Shown here: positions 37,134 to 47,018 of the stretch, one piece after another
How positions within the stretch are numbered: position 1 is the first letter of the stretch
How the letters are laid out: each line of letters starts with the position of its first letter
Position numbers and translations under genes: made by a program
Notes under the pieces: model-generated
The model's input: only the letters and a program-made list of their open reading frames with translations
Databases searched by the model: none
What the model was told of the DNA's origin: nothing
Origin: Corynebacterium pseudotuberculosis
GTDB lineage: Bacteria; Actinomycetota; Actinomycetes; Mycobacteriales; Mycobacteriaceae
Assembly (NCBI RefSeq): GCF_002155265.1
Contig: NZ_CP021251.1
Span: 1,116,001 to 1,180,000, forward strand
Direction of reading: 5' to 3'
Length of the DNA: 64,000 nt

Positions 37134-38054
37134 ATGGAGAGCATTTTCCGTGGATTTTTTGTCATTTTTCTTGTGATCGGATTGGGGGCCGTCCTGGGCA
37201 AGAAGAATGCGTTAGGCAAAGGCGCTGCCAATTCACTGGGAAATTTTGTTTATGTTGTAGCTACACCGGCATTGTTGTTGGACAAAATCATGCACACCGA
37301 ACTCTCCGCGATTTTCTCTGCCAACTTTATGGTTGTGTGCACCAGCGCCATGGGTGTCGCTTTTTTATCTTTCACCATCAGTCGGGTGTTCCTGCGTCGC
37401 CGTACCGACGCCTCCATAATCGGGGCTCTATCAGCAAGCTACGCCAACGGCGGCAATCTTGGAATCCCCATCGCTACCTATGTGCTTGACGACGCCACCA
37501 TCATCATCCCACTCATGCTCTTCCAAATTGCTTTCTACGCACCACTAACCATGACCTGGTTAGACTTTTTGCATAACAAAAACCGTGCTAATTTCCTGCT
37601 TAATCTCGTGCAGACTCCGCTGCGCAACACAATGTTCCTCGCATCAATAACAGGCCTAACGATTGTGGCCTGTGGCCTGCGTGTGCCCGTAGCACTTACT
37701 GAACCAGTCCGTTTAATTGGCGACTCGTCCGTACCGCTGGCTTTGATTCTTTTTGGGATGTCACTCACCACCACCTTCCCCCGTGGGGAAACAAAGGTTA
37801 TTGACACCATCGTGGCCTGTGGGCTTAAGAACTTCGCCCATCCAGCTTTGGCGTGGGGTATTGCTTCGATGATGGGAGTTACGGGACGAGAATTGCTCGT
37901 CGCTACGTTCCTAGGCGCGCTGCCTACCGCACAAAATGTATATGCATATGCGTTGCGGCATGGAACGTCGGAAAGCTTGGCAAGAAACAGCGGCATCGTA
38001 AGTACCCTCGTTTCTTTACCAACACTCATCGCAATCATGTATTTGTTGGGATAA
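37134..38054 (+). CDS. AEC-family transporter (auxin efflux carrier/malate permease type)
   Basis: 306 residues, ten predicted helices in two five-helix repeats. Conserved features: GAVLGKKNALGKGAANSLGNF, YVVATPALLLDKI (family form P.L), SYANGGNLGIPIATYVL (N-G-G-N-x-G-x-P, the crossover motif) and GALPTAQNVYAYA. Bacterial members move dicarboxylates or amino acids; the substrate is unknown. An exact iterated motif (37779-37788) encodes TFPRGETK in a loop. Confidence 0.85.
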   Translation: MESIFRGFFVIFLVIGLGAVLGKKNALGKGAANSLGNFVYVVATPALLLDKIMHTELSAIFSANFMVVCTSAMGVAFLSFTISRVFLRRRTDASIIGALSASYANGGNLGIPIATYVLDDATIIIPLMLFQIAFYAPLTMTWLDFLHNKNRANFLLNLVQTPLRNTMFLASITGLTIVACGLRVPVALTEPVRLIGDSSVPLALILFGMSLTTTFPRGETKVIDTIVACGLKNFAHPALAWGIASMMGVTGRELLVATFLGALPTAQNVYAYALRHGTSESLARNSGIVSTLVSLPTLIAIMYLLG

Positions 38055-38069
38055 ACCTGTGAAGAAACT

Positions 38070-38618
38070 ATGATGTGCTTGATGGCGATAACAGTCAGAA
38101 CTTCCTACCGCGCTTTGGCCCAATCAAAGGCCACAATCACATGCGTACTATTTGTGATTCTCATGGCGGGTCTTTTGGGGGTGCTTTTCCTTGCACACCA
38201 CAACGCCGCAGGAACCATGCGGATGCTCTACGCTGCTTCCGCAATCGCGCCTGCCGTGGGAGTTGTCATCGCCCTGGGCTCACTCGGAGCCGTCTTTGCG
38301 CAACGACGTCGCCCAATACTCAGAATTAGCGACAACATACAGATAACCCACTCAGGTGCGAGTTTTCCGGTGAAAGACCTTGCTCATATTCGGATTTGGA
38401 GTGACACAAAAGCGAGTTTTCTTACAATGTTGCCGACCAATGCCTTGCAGCAAAGAAGAAACGAGAATCTCTACACCGTTGAATTTCCTCAAGGGGCGAT
38501 ACCAAGACCCTATGAAATAGCAGATGAGCTGGGGCGGAGGAACCCTGGGGCTGTGGTGGATAAAGTTGGCCTGCTTCCCCCGTGGGGAAATGAAGTTCGA
38601 AATCCCCCACGGAATTAG
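38070..38618 (+). CDS. Hypothetical membrane protein with cytoplasmic PH-like tail
   Basis: 182 residues. Two membrane helices (ITCVLFVILMAGLLGVLFLA; APAVGVVIALGSLGAVF) are followed by RRRP and a soluble C-terminal domain (LRISDNIQITHSGASFPVKDLAHIRI...) resembling small PH-like membrane-associated domains. Family not certain. The C-terminus LLPPWGNEVRNPP is encoded by the iterated motif (exact, 38578-38587, and partial, 38605-38614). A start at a later Met is possible. Confidence 0.5.
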   Translation: MMCLMAITVRTSYRALAQSKATITCVLFVILMAGLLGVLFLAHHNAAGTMRMLYAASAIAPAVGVVIALGSLGAVFAQRRRPILRISDNIQITHSGASFPVKDLAHIRIWSDTKASFLTMLPTNALQQRRNENLYTVEFPQGAIPRPYEIADELGRRNPGAVVDKVGLLPPWGNEVRNPPRN

Positions 38619-38663
38619 TAACGTGTGACCGGTACTTGCAGGACTACCGGAAACGTTTATTTC

Positions 38664-40496
38664 ATGAATTCCCCGATTTCTTCGGAGCCAATACCGCAAC
38701 GAAAGCCCTTTTTAGGGCTCAAGACTGATCCCTTTATTTTTCTCGTATCGCTAGGCTTTGTCACAGTGTTTGTCATCGGGACAATCATCCTGGGAAGCGC
38801 TGCTCGAGATACTTTTACACGAGTGGCTCAAGGACTTCTCACGGGAACCGGATGGCTCTACATCGGTGGCGTGAGCTTCATTTTCCTTTTCTTAGTTGGA
38901 ATCTTCATCTCACGGTTCGGCCGGTTGCGTCTTGGTGACGACAACGATGAACCCGAGCACAGCCTTATCGCCTGGTTTTGTATGCTTTTTGCAGGTGGAG
39001 TAGGTGCGGTACTGATGTTCTGGGGTGTGGCCGAACCGTTGAACCATGCGGTCAACGTTCCACGACAGGATGCAGAGCCGTTGTCGGAGAAAGCGATAAC
39101 CGAGGCTTTTGCTTTCACTTTCTACCACTTTGGTATTCATATGTGGGCTATTTTTGCGTTGCCTGGGCTTGCACTTGGATACTTCATTTACAAGCGCAAA
39201 CTTCCCCCACGGGTGAGCTCGGTATTCGCGCCGATTCTAGGCTCGCGTATCTATGACATCCCCGGAAAACTTATCGACGCTCTCTCCATCATCGCAACGA
39301 CCTTTGGTATCGCTGTCTCTGTTGGACTCGGCGTATTACAGATAAATTCTGGTCTCCAACGCTTGTGGGGATTACCAGAAGTAAGTTGGGCACAGCTGCT
39401 TATCATCCTGGTGATCACAGCAATTGCATGTGTTTCTGTTGCTTCTGGCCTGGAAAAAGGCATCAAAATACTGTCGAATGTCAATATTGCTCTCGCAGTA
39501 CTCTTGATGTTCTTTGTCTTGATTTCTGGTCCGACACTGACGCTGTTACGTTTTGCCACGGAAGCGTTTGGCATTTACGCTAAAGCGCTTCCTGACATGA
39601 TGTTCTGGGCTGACTCATACGGAGATAATCCAGGATGGCAAGGTAAATGGACCGTGTTCTATTGGGCGTGGACGATCTGTTGGTCGCCTTACGTGGGGAT
39701 GTTCGTAGCACGTATCTCCCGTGGGCGGACTGTCCGCGAATATATTGGTGGAGTCCTGGCCTTACCTGCGATTTTCTCTGTGATCTGGTTTGCGATTTTT
39801 GGACGTGCCGGAATAGAAATTGAGTTAAATGAGCCAGGCAAACTATCCGGCCCTGTTGTTCAGGACGGGAATGTTCCTTTTGCTCTATTCGGGTTTTTCC
39901 AGGAGTATCCTTGGACAAGTCTTGTATCGACGCTGGCTCTTGTAATCGTGGTGATTTTCTTCATTACATCTATTGACTCAGCCGGCATGGTGAACGATAT
40001 GTTTTCTACAGGTGAGGAGGAAGTATCGCCCGTAGGCTATCGGATCTTGTGGGTAGTAGCCATTGGAGCTGTTGCAGGAGCATTGTTGATAGTCTCTCCT
40101 TCTTCCGGCATTGCGACGCTCCAAGAAGTCGTAATTATTGTCGCGTTCCCGTTTTTTATTACGCAGTTCATCATGATGTATTCGTTGATGAAAGGAATGA
40201 TGGATGATTCAGCTGCAGAGCGCAGAATACAGACACGTCAGTGGCGGAAGACAGATACAGCGGAGAAGTTAGAAGCACATGAAGCTATGCCTGCTCCGGG
40301 ATACGATGAAGAAGGCAATGAGCTGCCCGTTGTTTCACTGGCACACGATGAAGACGGAAACATTGTGATTCCGGGGAGCGTAGTGATTGAAGGCAACCTT
40401 GGGATTACAGGTGATGTTGTTGATGATCAAGAAGACGCTACAGGAGTTAAAATCGTGGAGCATTCGCGACCGCAATCTAGGGAGAATTGGGAGTAA
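38664..40496 (+). CDS. BCCT-family osmolyte transporter (EctP-like)
   Basis: Sodium-coupled uptake of compatible solutes such as betaine, ectoine or proline. 610 residues from the ATG at 38664 with 12 helices. The BCCT signature with conserved Trp residues is present (MFWGVAEPLNHAV; GKWTVFYWAWTICWSPYVGMFVARISRGR). The C-terminal roughly 100 residues are acidic (PGYDEEGNELPV...), unlike the basic osmosensing tail of BetP and more like C. glutamicum EctP. Imperfect iterated motif at 39205-39214. Confidence 0.9.
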   Translation: MNSPISSEPIPQRKPFLGLKTDPFIFLVSLGFVTVFVIGTIILGSAARDTFTRVAQGLLTGTGWLYIGGVSFIFLFLVGIFISRFGRLRLGDDNDEPEHSLIAWFCMLFAGGVGAVLMFWGVAEPLNHAVNVPRQDAEPLSEKAITEAFAFTFYHFGIHMWAIFALPGLALGYFIYKRKLPPRVSSVFAPILGSRIYDIPGKLIDALSIIATTFGIAVSVGLGVLQINSGLQRLWGLPEVSWAQLLIILVITAIACVSVASGLEKGIKILSNVNIALAVLLMFFVLISGPTLTLLRFATEAFGIYAKALPDMMFWADSYGDNPGWQGKWTVFYWAWTICWSPYVGMFVARISRGRTVREYIGGVLALPAIFSVIWFAIFGRAGIEIELNEPGKLSGPVVQDGNVPFALFGFFQEYPWTSLVSTLALVIVVIFFITSIDSAGMVNDMFSTGEEEVSPVGYRILWVVAIGAVAGALLIVSPSSGIATLQEVVIIVAFPFFITQFIMMYSLMKGMMDDSAAERRIQTRQWRKTDTAEKLEAHEAMPAPGYDEEGNELPVVSLAHDEDGNIVIPGSVVIEGNLGITGDVVDDQEDATGVKIVEHSRPQSRENWE

Positions 40497-41664
40497 TTTC
40501 CCCACGGGAGAAGTGGCGTAGAGCCCACATACGGGCTGATTTGTTGGATAAAGGATGCTCGTTAAACTGCAGAGGAGCCTCAGGATCGGGTGGTTGCCAG
40601 CCAACGCGCCCGGTGGTGGGGCACTTTGCGTAATGCCCATTGCGATGCTTGCCGAGGATATGGTCATCGTCGTTTTGGGCGTTATGAGAACCGCATACCA
40701 TCGCTAAATTTTCCAGGTTTGTTGTTCCTCCGTGTTTCCAAGCATCAATGTGATGACATTGTGCTCGGAAAGCGGCACGGCTGCAGGAGGGATCAGCGCA
40801 AAGAAGTTGATCAGCTGTGAGAATGATACGTTGTTTTGCATTTGCTAAGCGTCGAGTCCGAAAGAGGTTAACTGGTTCTGCGTTTTCGTCATATAGCACG
40901 GCATAACCAAAATCCGCGAGCAGATGATCAGCAAGGTCAGCGGCTTTGATGGTGGCACCGTCAGTGGTCACAAGTTCATTGCCGCCATTGTTTTTCCATC
41001 CATCCGCTGGTAAAAGAATGAGGCCTTCCCGAAGGACATTGCCATTGGGGGAACGGGAATCGTCGTGAAGCAAAGTGCCAGTGATTGCATCTGCGAGTGC
41101 TTGTTGGCCAGAGACGTTTTTGTTTTTAAAGTGGTGCGCGTAATCAACCATGCGGGCTTCGATTGCAGTCATGAGTTCTTCGGGAAGCGACAAGAATAAA
41201 TACCGCATATTGTTGGCATCTGCGGCATGAGAGAAACGCGCATAGCGTAGCCCCTGGGAATGTGAGGGGGAGGGATTATTTTCTTCCTGCAGTCGGACGT
41301 CGGCATGTTGTTTTAAGACCGTGAACGGATGCTTGCATGCAAATAATAGGAGTTCAACCCGAAATGCTTCTTGGTTATCATGGTCGCGTAGCCGTGAGAC
41401 TTTTGTATTAATTAGTGCGATTGTGTCTATCCCTAGATTTCCTTGCCTAGCAATAGCCAGAGCCTCTTCTCTCATCGCATTGTCTTTCGTGGGGCCAAAC
41501 AGAGCTTTTGCAGTTTTGATATATCGGCCCATCGTCGTTGGTTCAATGCCAAATAGCGCAGAGAGCTCTACTTTTGCTCGAGGGGTTTGGGAAACCGAAA
41601 AGATATATTCGGCTAATGCAACTCCATTTGCGGCTAAAAACTCGAGGCATTCCTTGACGTTCAT
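40477..41664 (-). CDS. DUF222/HNH endonuclease-domain protein
   Basis: 395 residues of the actinobacterial 13E12-repeat/DUF222 type. The N-terminal helical DUF222 region carries no enzyme motif. The C-terminal HNH motif reads CADPSCSRAAFRAQCHHIDA, then GGTTNLENLAMVCGSHNAQND, giving Cys pairs plus the catalytic HH and N. Such genes are multicopy and partly phage- or repeat-related in actinobacteria; their function is poorly known. Its 3' end overlaps the BCCT gene by 20 bases, where an imperfect iterated motif (40500-40509) lies. Confidence 0.85.
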   Translation of the reverse strand: MNVKECLEFLAANGVALAEYIFSVSQTPRAKVELSALFGIEPTTMGRYIKTAKALFGPTKDNAMREEALAIARQGNLGIDTIALINTKVSRLRDHDNQEAFRVELLLFACKHPFTVLKQHADVRLQEENNPSPSHSQGLRYARFSHAADANNMRYLFLSLPEELMTAIEARMVDYAHHFKNKNVSGQQALADAITGTLLHDDSRSPNGNVLREGLILLPADGWKNNGGNELVTTDGATIKAADLADHLLADFGYAVLYDENAEPVNLFRTRRLANAKQRIILTADQLLCADPSCSRAAFRAQCHHIDAWKHGGTTNLENLAMVCGSHNAQNDDDHILGKHRNGHYAKCPTTGRVGWQPPDPEAPLQFNEHPLSNKSARMWALRHFSRGEITPNSP

Positions 41665-41717
41665 GCCTTGGAATCTAAAGGCTGGGGATGCCGAAAACTA
41701 GGAGCACACTATGGTGT

Positions 41718-41763
41718 TGTGGATAACTGGTTTATGGTCAGAGAATAGTCGGAGTTATCCACA
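41718..41763. promoter_or_regulatory. Inverted pair of consensus DnaA boxes
   Basis: TGTGGATAACT at 41718-41728 and AGTTATCCACA at 41753-41763 form 11-base arms, each containing the perfect DnaA box TTATCCACA. The pair lies in the 117-base gap between the HNH gene start and the oxidoreductase gene end. It could bind DnaA or merely act as a transcript hairpin. Confidence 0.5.
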
Positions 41764-41781
41764 GCCCATAGGCCTAGAGCT

Positions 41782-42777
41782 TTACGACGCTAAACCCCAT
41801 GTGCTACCGACCTCCTGGACAGCCTGTAGCTGGTTTTCCCACGAAGAAGCTCGGAATAAGAGGATGAGCTCGTCGGCGTTTGTGCGTGCAATAAATTGCT
41901 GTAAATAATCCGTTATGGTTTGAGCAGTCCCGATAGCGCTGAAACGTAACATTTCGCGAACCTTGTTTCCAATATGCGTGTTGGCTAATATATCCAACTG
42001 ATTGCAACTAAGAAATTCCCCACGGGGTGAGAGTTCCCTAAGGACGTTGCGGAGCACCTTGTTAGCCTCTTCGTGGGATTTCTGTATGGACTCTGCCCAC
42101 GTGACGTTTACTCCCGCGATGACATACGGTTTATCTAGGTTCACTGAAGGACGAAATTCCCCACGGTAGGTGCGGATCGCCTCGTCGAGATGCTTAGGAG
42201 CGAAATGAGATGCAAAGGCGTAGGGCAAACCTAGCTCTGCTGCAAGACGCGCACTAAATAATGATGAACCCAAAATGTAAAGAGGCACTTGCGTGCCGGA
42301 GCCAGGGCTTGCTCGGATGCCGGGAATCGGGGAGTGATCTGATAAGTAGCTTTGAAGTTCGGCTACATCGTGGGGAAAAGCGTCAGCAGCGTGGAGCGAG
42401 CGGCGAAGGGCTTTTCCAACTGTGTTTTGGTCTGTTCCTGGTGCTCTGCCAAGCCCTAAGTCTATACGTCCGGGATGAAGCTCAGCGAGGGTGCCAAATT
42501 GTTCCGCCACGATATAAGGCGCATGATTCGGCAGCATAATGCCGCCAGCTCCTAGGCGGATATGGTTGGTGTGATTGGCAACGTGAGCTATAAGGATCGC
42601 TGGCGACGACGAAGCGATCGTAGGCATGTTGTGGTGTTCGGTGTACCAAATACGCGAAAACCCCAGTCGCTCTGCGGCACGAGCCAGCTGGACTGATCTG
42701 CCAAAACTTTTTCGTGCGGTTTCCCCACGGGGGATGGGGACGAGGTCAAGGATCGAGAGCGGCACTGGGGGATTCAT
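41782..42777 (-). CDS. LLM-class flavin-dependent oxidoreductase
   Basis: Luciferase-like monooxygenase family protein, 331 residues, subgroup without cofactor-F420 signature (MsnO8/YhbW type). Conserved: LDLVPIPRGETA, RIWYTEHHNMPTIASSSPAILI, RLGAGGIMLPNHAPYIVAEQFG and RIDLGLGRAPGTD. It would use FMNH2 on an unknown substrate. Three motif copies lie inside: exact at 42018-42027 and 42723-42732, partial at 42159-42168. It ends 7 bases before the brnQ stop side and shares its direction. Confidence 0.88.
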   Translation of the reverse strand: MNPPVPLSILDLVPIPRGETARKSFGRSVQLARAAERLGFSRIWYTEHHNMPTIASSSPAILIAHVANHTNHIRLGAGGIMLPNHAPYIVAEQFGTLAELHPGRIDLGLGRAPGTDQNTVGKALRRSLHAADAFPHDVAELQSYLSDHSPIPGIRASPGSGTQVPLYILGSSLFSARLAAELGLPYAFASHFAPKHLDEAIRTYRGEFRPSVNLDKPYVIAGVNVTWAESIQKSHEEANKVLRNVLRELSPRGEFLSCNQLDILANTHIGNKVREMLRFSAIGTAQTITDYLQQFIARTNADELILLFRASSWENQLQAVQEVGSTWGLAS

Positions 42778-42784
42778 ACGTGAA

Positions 42785-44104
42785 TCAACTTCTTCGTGCG
42801 TAATCGACTATTCCGCCGATTACTAGGAACCCGAATGCGGGGAGTAGCCAAGCGAGGCTGACGGCATGAAGCGGAGCCCAATTAACGAGGTTTTCTGCCA
42901 CAGCGATGCCTTGGGCTCCGATGGTGGTGAGAGCAGACCAAATGGTAACCGCCCAGACGGGGAGGCGGAAACCCCACAGAAGTTTTAGTTTCCCCACGGA
43001 TAGTTCGAGAATGGTGAGAGCAACCAAAGTAATCGCCACGGGGTAGATAAAGGTAATGATCGGGGCTGCGATGCTCAGAACTTTAGCGAGCCCCATGCTC
43101 CCTACGAAGAAGGAAATCAGGGAGAAAATCACCAGCCATGCTTTATATGAGATACCGGGGATCAGACGGTTGAAGAATTCGCTTGTGGCTGCGAGTAGTC
43201 CTACTGCTGTGGTCATGCAAGCGAGGAAGACGATGAGTCCGAAGACGACTTGTCCAGGAGTGCCCATGGTAAGTCGCGCGGCTCCGGAGAGCAGGGATGC
43301 GCCATCTTGATAGCTTTGACCGTCGGGCATGATGCGCCCCACGTAGCCGAGGCCGAGGTAGATGATTGCGAGCAGGGTGGAAGCGATTAAGGAGGCGATG
43401 ATAGCGGGTTTGATTAGTGCTTTGCCTTCGCTGCCACTCTTATATTTGAGCGAGGAAATAACAAGGATGCCGAATGCAAGAGCTGCGAGAGAATCCATAG
43501 TCATGTATCCCTCGAGTAAGCCGGTGGTAAGTGGCGCGGTGTTGTATTTTTCAGTGGCGGGGGAGACGTCGCTGTGCAGATTGGCAATAGCCAATACCAC
43601 CAGTACAACCAGCAAGATAAGCAGAGCTGGAGTGAGGAATTTGCCGAGTTTGTCCACGATCCCCGTGGGGTTAAGAGCGAGGAGTAACGCCACGGCGAAG
43701 AATAATGCGTTGAACCCCACGGAAGCCAGTGTGGAATCTTGGCCGAGTACAGGTTGGACGATTATTGAGTAGCTCACAGCACTTGTGCGCGGCATTGCGT
43801 AGAAAGCGCCGATAGAGAGATACACGATGACGGCAAAAGCGATATTGAACCAGTTTCCAGCACGAATGCCAAGATCTCGGATATCGCTTCCTGACATGGT
43901 CATTGCAATGATGGTGATGGCGGGTAGGGCTACGCCTCCGAGAAGGAAACCAATGATTGCTGGCGTGAAATTTTCGCCAGAACTTGTGCCGAGGACCGGT
44001 GGGAAAATGAGATTGCCGGCGCCGAAGAACATCGAGAAGAGCATGAGAGCAGTTGCAACGATAGCGCCGGTAGTAAGCTTACTTTCCTTCGTGGGGAGCG
44101 TCAT
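42785..44104 (-). CDS. brnQ: Branched-chain amino acid transporter, LIVCS family
   Basis: Sodium-coupled uptake of isoleucine, leucine and valine (and methionine in C. glutamicum). 439 residues with 12 helices. The family N-terminus LMLFSMFFGAGNLIFPPVLG is clear. I chose the ATG at 44104 (MTLPTKES), with AAGGATG about nine bases upstream; an ATG at 44116 lies inside that Shine-Dalgarno. Exact motif copy at 43661-43670. Confidence 0.93.
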   Translation of the reverse strand: MTLPTKESKLTTGAIVATALMLFSMFFGAGNLIFPPVLGTSSGENFTPAIIGFLLGGVALPAITIIAMTMSGSDIRDLGIRAGNWFNIAFAVIVYLSIGAFYAMPRTSAVSYSIIVQPVLGQDSTLASVGFNALFFAVALLLALNPTGIVDKLGKFLTPALLILLVVLVVLAIANLHSDVSPATEKYNTAPLTTGLLEGYMTMDSLAALAFGILVISSLKYKSGSEGKALIKPAIIASLIASTLLAIIYLGLGYVGRIMPDGQSYQDGASLLSGAARLTMGTPGQVVFGLIVFLACMTTAVGLLAATSEFFNRLIPGISYKAWLVIFSLISFFVGSMGLAKVLSIAAPIITFIYPVAITLVALTILELSVGKLKLLWGFRLPVWAVTIWSALTTIGAQGIAVAENLVNWAPLHAVSLAWLLPAFGFLVIGGIVDYARRS

Positions 44105-44239
44105 GATGTGGATCATCCTTCTTATCTAATGGATGCTCCATACCCTACAACCTCTTTTCTCACATAGTGGAATTCTGGTACCAAAAAAGTGAAATATGGG
44201 ATGTAAGTCACCATTTCCTGGGGTTTTATGTTCCCTTTT

Positions 44240-46086
44240 TTATGTTTGGAAACCGAATTTTTTCAATTTTTCTTTGTTTGCTTCGCTGGCATCTGCTGTC
44301 AATGCGAGTAGCTCAGCATAGATGCCGCCGGAATGCGCGAGTTCTGCCGGAGAGCCGATCTCGTCGACAGTGCCGTCGCGAAGCGTAATGATGGTATCCA
44401 CATCTGCAATCGTAGAAAGTCTGTGGGCGATGATAATGGTGGTACGCCCCACCATAAGTTCTTCTAGTCCCGTCTGGACCGCGATCTCCGACTTTGTATC
44501 CAGTGCAGAGGTGGCTTCGTCGAGAACTAGCACGGGAGCGTCTTTGAGCATTGCGCGGGCGACTGCGATTCGCTGCTTTTGGCCGCCGGAAAGGCGGAGG
44601 CCGCGCTCGCCGATCAGCGTGTCGTACCCGTGGGGAAACGCGCTAATAAAATCATGTGCATTCGCACGCTTTGCGACGCCCACCACCTCCTCCAACGTTG
44701 CATCAGGGTGGGAATACGCAATATTTTCTCTGATCGTTCCGGAGAACAGGCTCGATTCCTGGAAGACTACGCCGACTGATGCACGAAGCTGCTCTGAAGA
44801 TAGCTCGGAGACTTCTTTGCCGCACACGGACAGACGGCCTTTGCTCGGCTGGTAAAGGCCCAGCAGCAAATTGACGATAGTCGATTTACCACCACCCGAT
44901 TCCCCCACGAGGGCAATGCGTTGCCCTTGGCCTGCCGCAAAAGACACATTATTGAGGACTTGTTCACCCTCGTTGTAAGAAAAAGACACATTGGAGAACT
45001 CGACCACAGGTTGGTCTCCCCGTGGGGAAATGGGGGAGATAGTGCTATGGCGAAGATTTGGTTCATTGGAGGCTGTTGTGGCTGCGGCGATGTCGGGGTT
45101 AACGGTTGCCTCGAGATCCTTCTCCATAACTTCGAAGTAGTCCTTGGAACCAGCGATGGCACGCTGCGTGGTGTCTACGACCCAGCTCATCATGGTCATC
45201 GGCATGCGAGCCATGTTGACGAGTTGGATGAGTAACACCATATCGCCGAGAGAGAAATGCCCATGCAGAGTTCTATAGAAGAGAACGAGGTAAATTCCGA
45301 AGAAAATAAGGTTCATGGCTCCGCCACGGAGGGCATCCATGAGGTGCCAAAAAGTTGATTGTTTACGCGTGAACTCAACAGTTTTGGCGTATTTGTGGCT
45401 GAATCCTTTGAGCTCGCGGACTTCAGCAACAAAACTTTTGACTACCTTGACTTGGCTTACGACTTCAGCAAAACGACCACCCGCAAGGTCAATCTGTTCA
45501 TTTTTTGGCCCTCGATGATCTGCCATTTTTTGCTTGTTAGTGATGTTAACCACATATAGACGGGGATAATGATGGCAAGTAAGACCGCCAGGGGCCAGTA
45601 GTAGCTAGCAGAAATTCCCAACACTGCCACCACGGTGATGATCATGGGGAAAAAGTTGTTGGACATTGCTTGCAACGCCTGGGTGATTGATGTGATGGAG
45701 CGGTCGAGACGCGCGATTATCGTGCCGGTGACTTGATCGTCAAAATATCGCTGAGGCATGCCCAGGAGTTTGGCAAAGTAACGCGTGGACAGGATTTGTC
45801 GTAGTCGCGCCGCCATCACATCGCCGGTATAACCTCCGATATTGGTAAATGCTGTGTTTGCGAGTTGCGCGATAAGCAATGCGACAGCAAGCCACATAAC
45901 GTGGGGAGTGGCCTTTTCGACGCTCATCTCTCCGTTTACTGCAGAAACAATAGTGTCGGTGGCATCTTTAATAATGAAGGGGGTGGCCAGTGCAAGTACG
46001 GCAACAAGTACTGCGGAGAAGATAACTCCCAAGTAAAAGGGCCAAAGGGCTGAGGCACTGCGGAGGATTCTAAGGATGGATCGCAC
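44240..46086 (-). pseudogene. ABC exporter (membrane plus ATPase), single frameshift
   Basis: Homodimer-type multidrug/lipid ABC exporter. The 5' part (46086 to about 45505) encodes the first membrane helices (AVLVAVLALATPFII...; RQILSTRYFAKLLGMPQRYF). After EGQK the frame breaks in a run of six A (minus strand; T at 45501-45506). One extra A gives NEQIDLAGGRFAEVVSQVKV and continues through the rest of the membrane domain into the ATPase: Walker A GESGGGKSTIV, LSGGQKQRIAVARAML, VLDEATSALD. Corrected length is about 615 residues. It could be a sequencing error, a recent mutation or slippage. Exact motif copy at 45018-45027. Confidence 0.85.
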
Positions 46087-46209
46087 GGGTGGGGTGACTG
46101 CTCTCTGAGTAAAATGGCTGGTTGGGAGACATTGAGTGCTCTCGGATCGTCTCCGTTGTTAAAATTATGGAAAGTTGTTCGTTATTCGTCGTAAGCGTGA
46201 GGATATTTG

Positions 46210-46716
46210 ATGCGTATTTCCCGATCTCGGCTTGTTGTGGGTGCTCTGGTGGGCGTCGCAACGCTAACTTTAAGCGCTTGTGGCGGTGATGACGTATCAA
46301 CGACCGTCTCGGTTACTCCAACGACATCGACCCCTGTTCAATTCCAGCCCAAGCAAGTTGCACCGGTCAAGGTTGACCATATCAATGCTCCTGAGACCGA
46401 CCCGGGATTAAACGTAAAATGGGAAATCCTTGGCACCAGCGCCAATAGTCAGGGGGCTGGCTCAGTGATTTATGTGAAGGTAACTAACCTCAATGATCTT
46501 GCGGTACCCAAAGATGCGTTCCCCGCTCCTACCTTGCGCGTGAATGGGGCTGATATGCCACAAGTGGACGCTGGTACAGTGGCGCTGGATTTGCCGTTGG
46601 GTGCCGGTGCGTCGACCAACCTACAATACGCATTCAATACGTCTTACGGCACGCTTTACGACGCTACCTTTCAGATCGGTAACGCAATTTTTGAGGGAAA
46701 CCTCAATAGTATTTAG
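46210..46716 (+). CDS. Putative lipoprotein
   Basis: 168 residues from the ATG at 46210 (GAGGATATTTG upstream). Signal MRISRSRLVVGALVGVATLT with lipobox LSAC, then a Thr/Ser-rich linker and a beta-rich domain (YVKVTNLNDLAVPKDAFPAP...; LQYAFNTSYG), which looks like an immunoglobulin-like or DUF4352-type fold. Cell-surface lipoprotein of unknown role. Divergent from the ABC exporter, with a terminator downstream. Confidence 0.75.
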   Translation: MRISRSRLVVGALVGVATLTLSACGGDDVSTTVSVTPTTSTPVQFQPKQVAPVKVDHINAPETDPGLNVKWEILGTSANSQGAGSVIYVKVTNLNDLAVPKDAFPAPTLRVNGADMPQVDAGTVALDLPLGAGASTNLQYAFNTSYGTLYDATFQIGNAIFEGNLNSI

Positions 46717-46740
46717 TAATATATTATATTTCTCTTGGCC

Positions 46741-46774
46741 TGCGCTCCCCCTTTTGGGTGGGGCGCATCTTTTG
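46741..46774 (+). terminator. Terminator-like hairpin after the 46210 lipoprotein
   Basis: TGCGC-T-CCCC (46741-46750) can pair with GGGGCGCA ending near 46767, loop CTTTTGGGT, followed by TCTTTT. Confidence 0.6.
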
Positions 46775-46879
46775 CGAATGGCGACTCAATAAGTCTTCTG
46801 CCTGCGGATTTTAGATTCTTAAAGGCTAATTTTTCAAATAGCGGAACCAATAGATGCCCTTCTGTAGTCTAAATAATCT

Positions 46880-47018
46880 GAGTACGGCTGTTGCGGGCTT
46901 CCACAAGGAGGCCGGTGGCCGGCGGACCGCAAAAAGTTAACGTGGTGACCGCCTCCGGACAGCGCCCTCACTCTGGGTTGGAGGACCTCAGAGTGACAGC
47001 GCGAAGGGGGAGTCCGAC
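46880..47018 (+). ncRNA. GC-rich structured leader before the DUF3558/PPE-like pair
   Basis: After an AT-rich spacer the sequence becomes GC-rich with several self-complementary segments: CACTCTG (46969-46975) and CAGAGTG (46989-46995) with an inner GGT/ACC pair, GGCCGGTGGCCGGC near 46912, and repeated ACAGCGC. It ends in a Shine-Dalgarno GAAGGGGG before the ATG at 47019. It could be a structured 5' leader or a small RNA. It matches no RNA family I can name. Confidence 0.3.

Noticed and set aside
46893..46905. GGGCTTCCACA resembles the start of bacterial RNase P RNA
   Set aside because: None of the other conserved RNase P RNA segments follow, and only about 120 bases separate it from a start codon.
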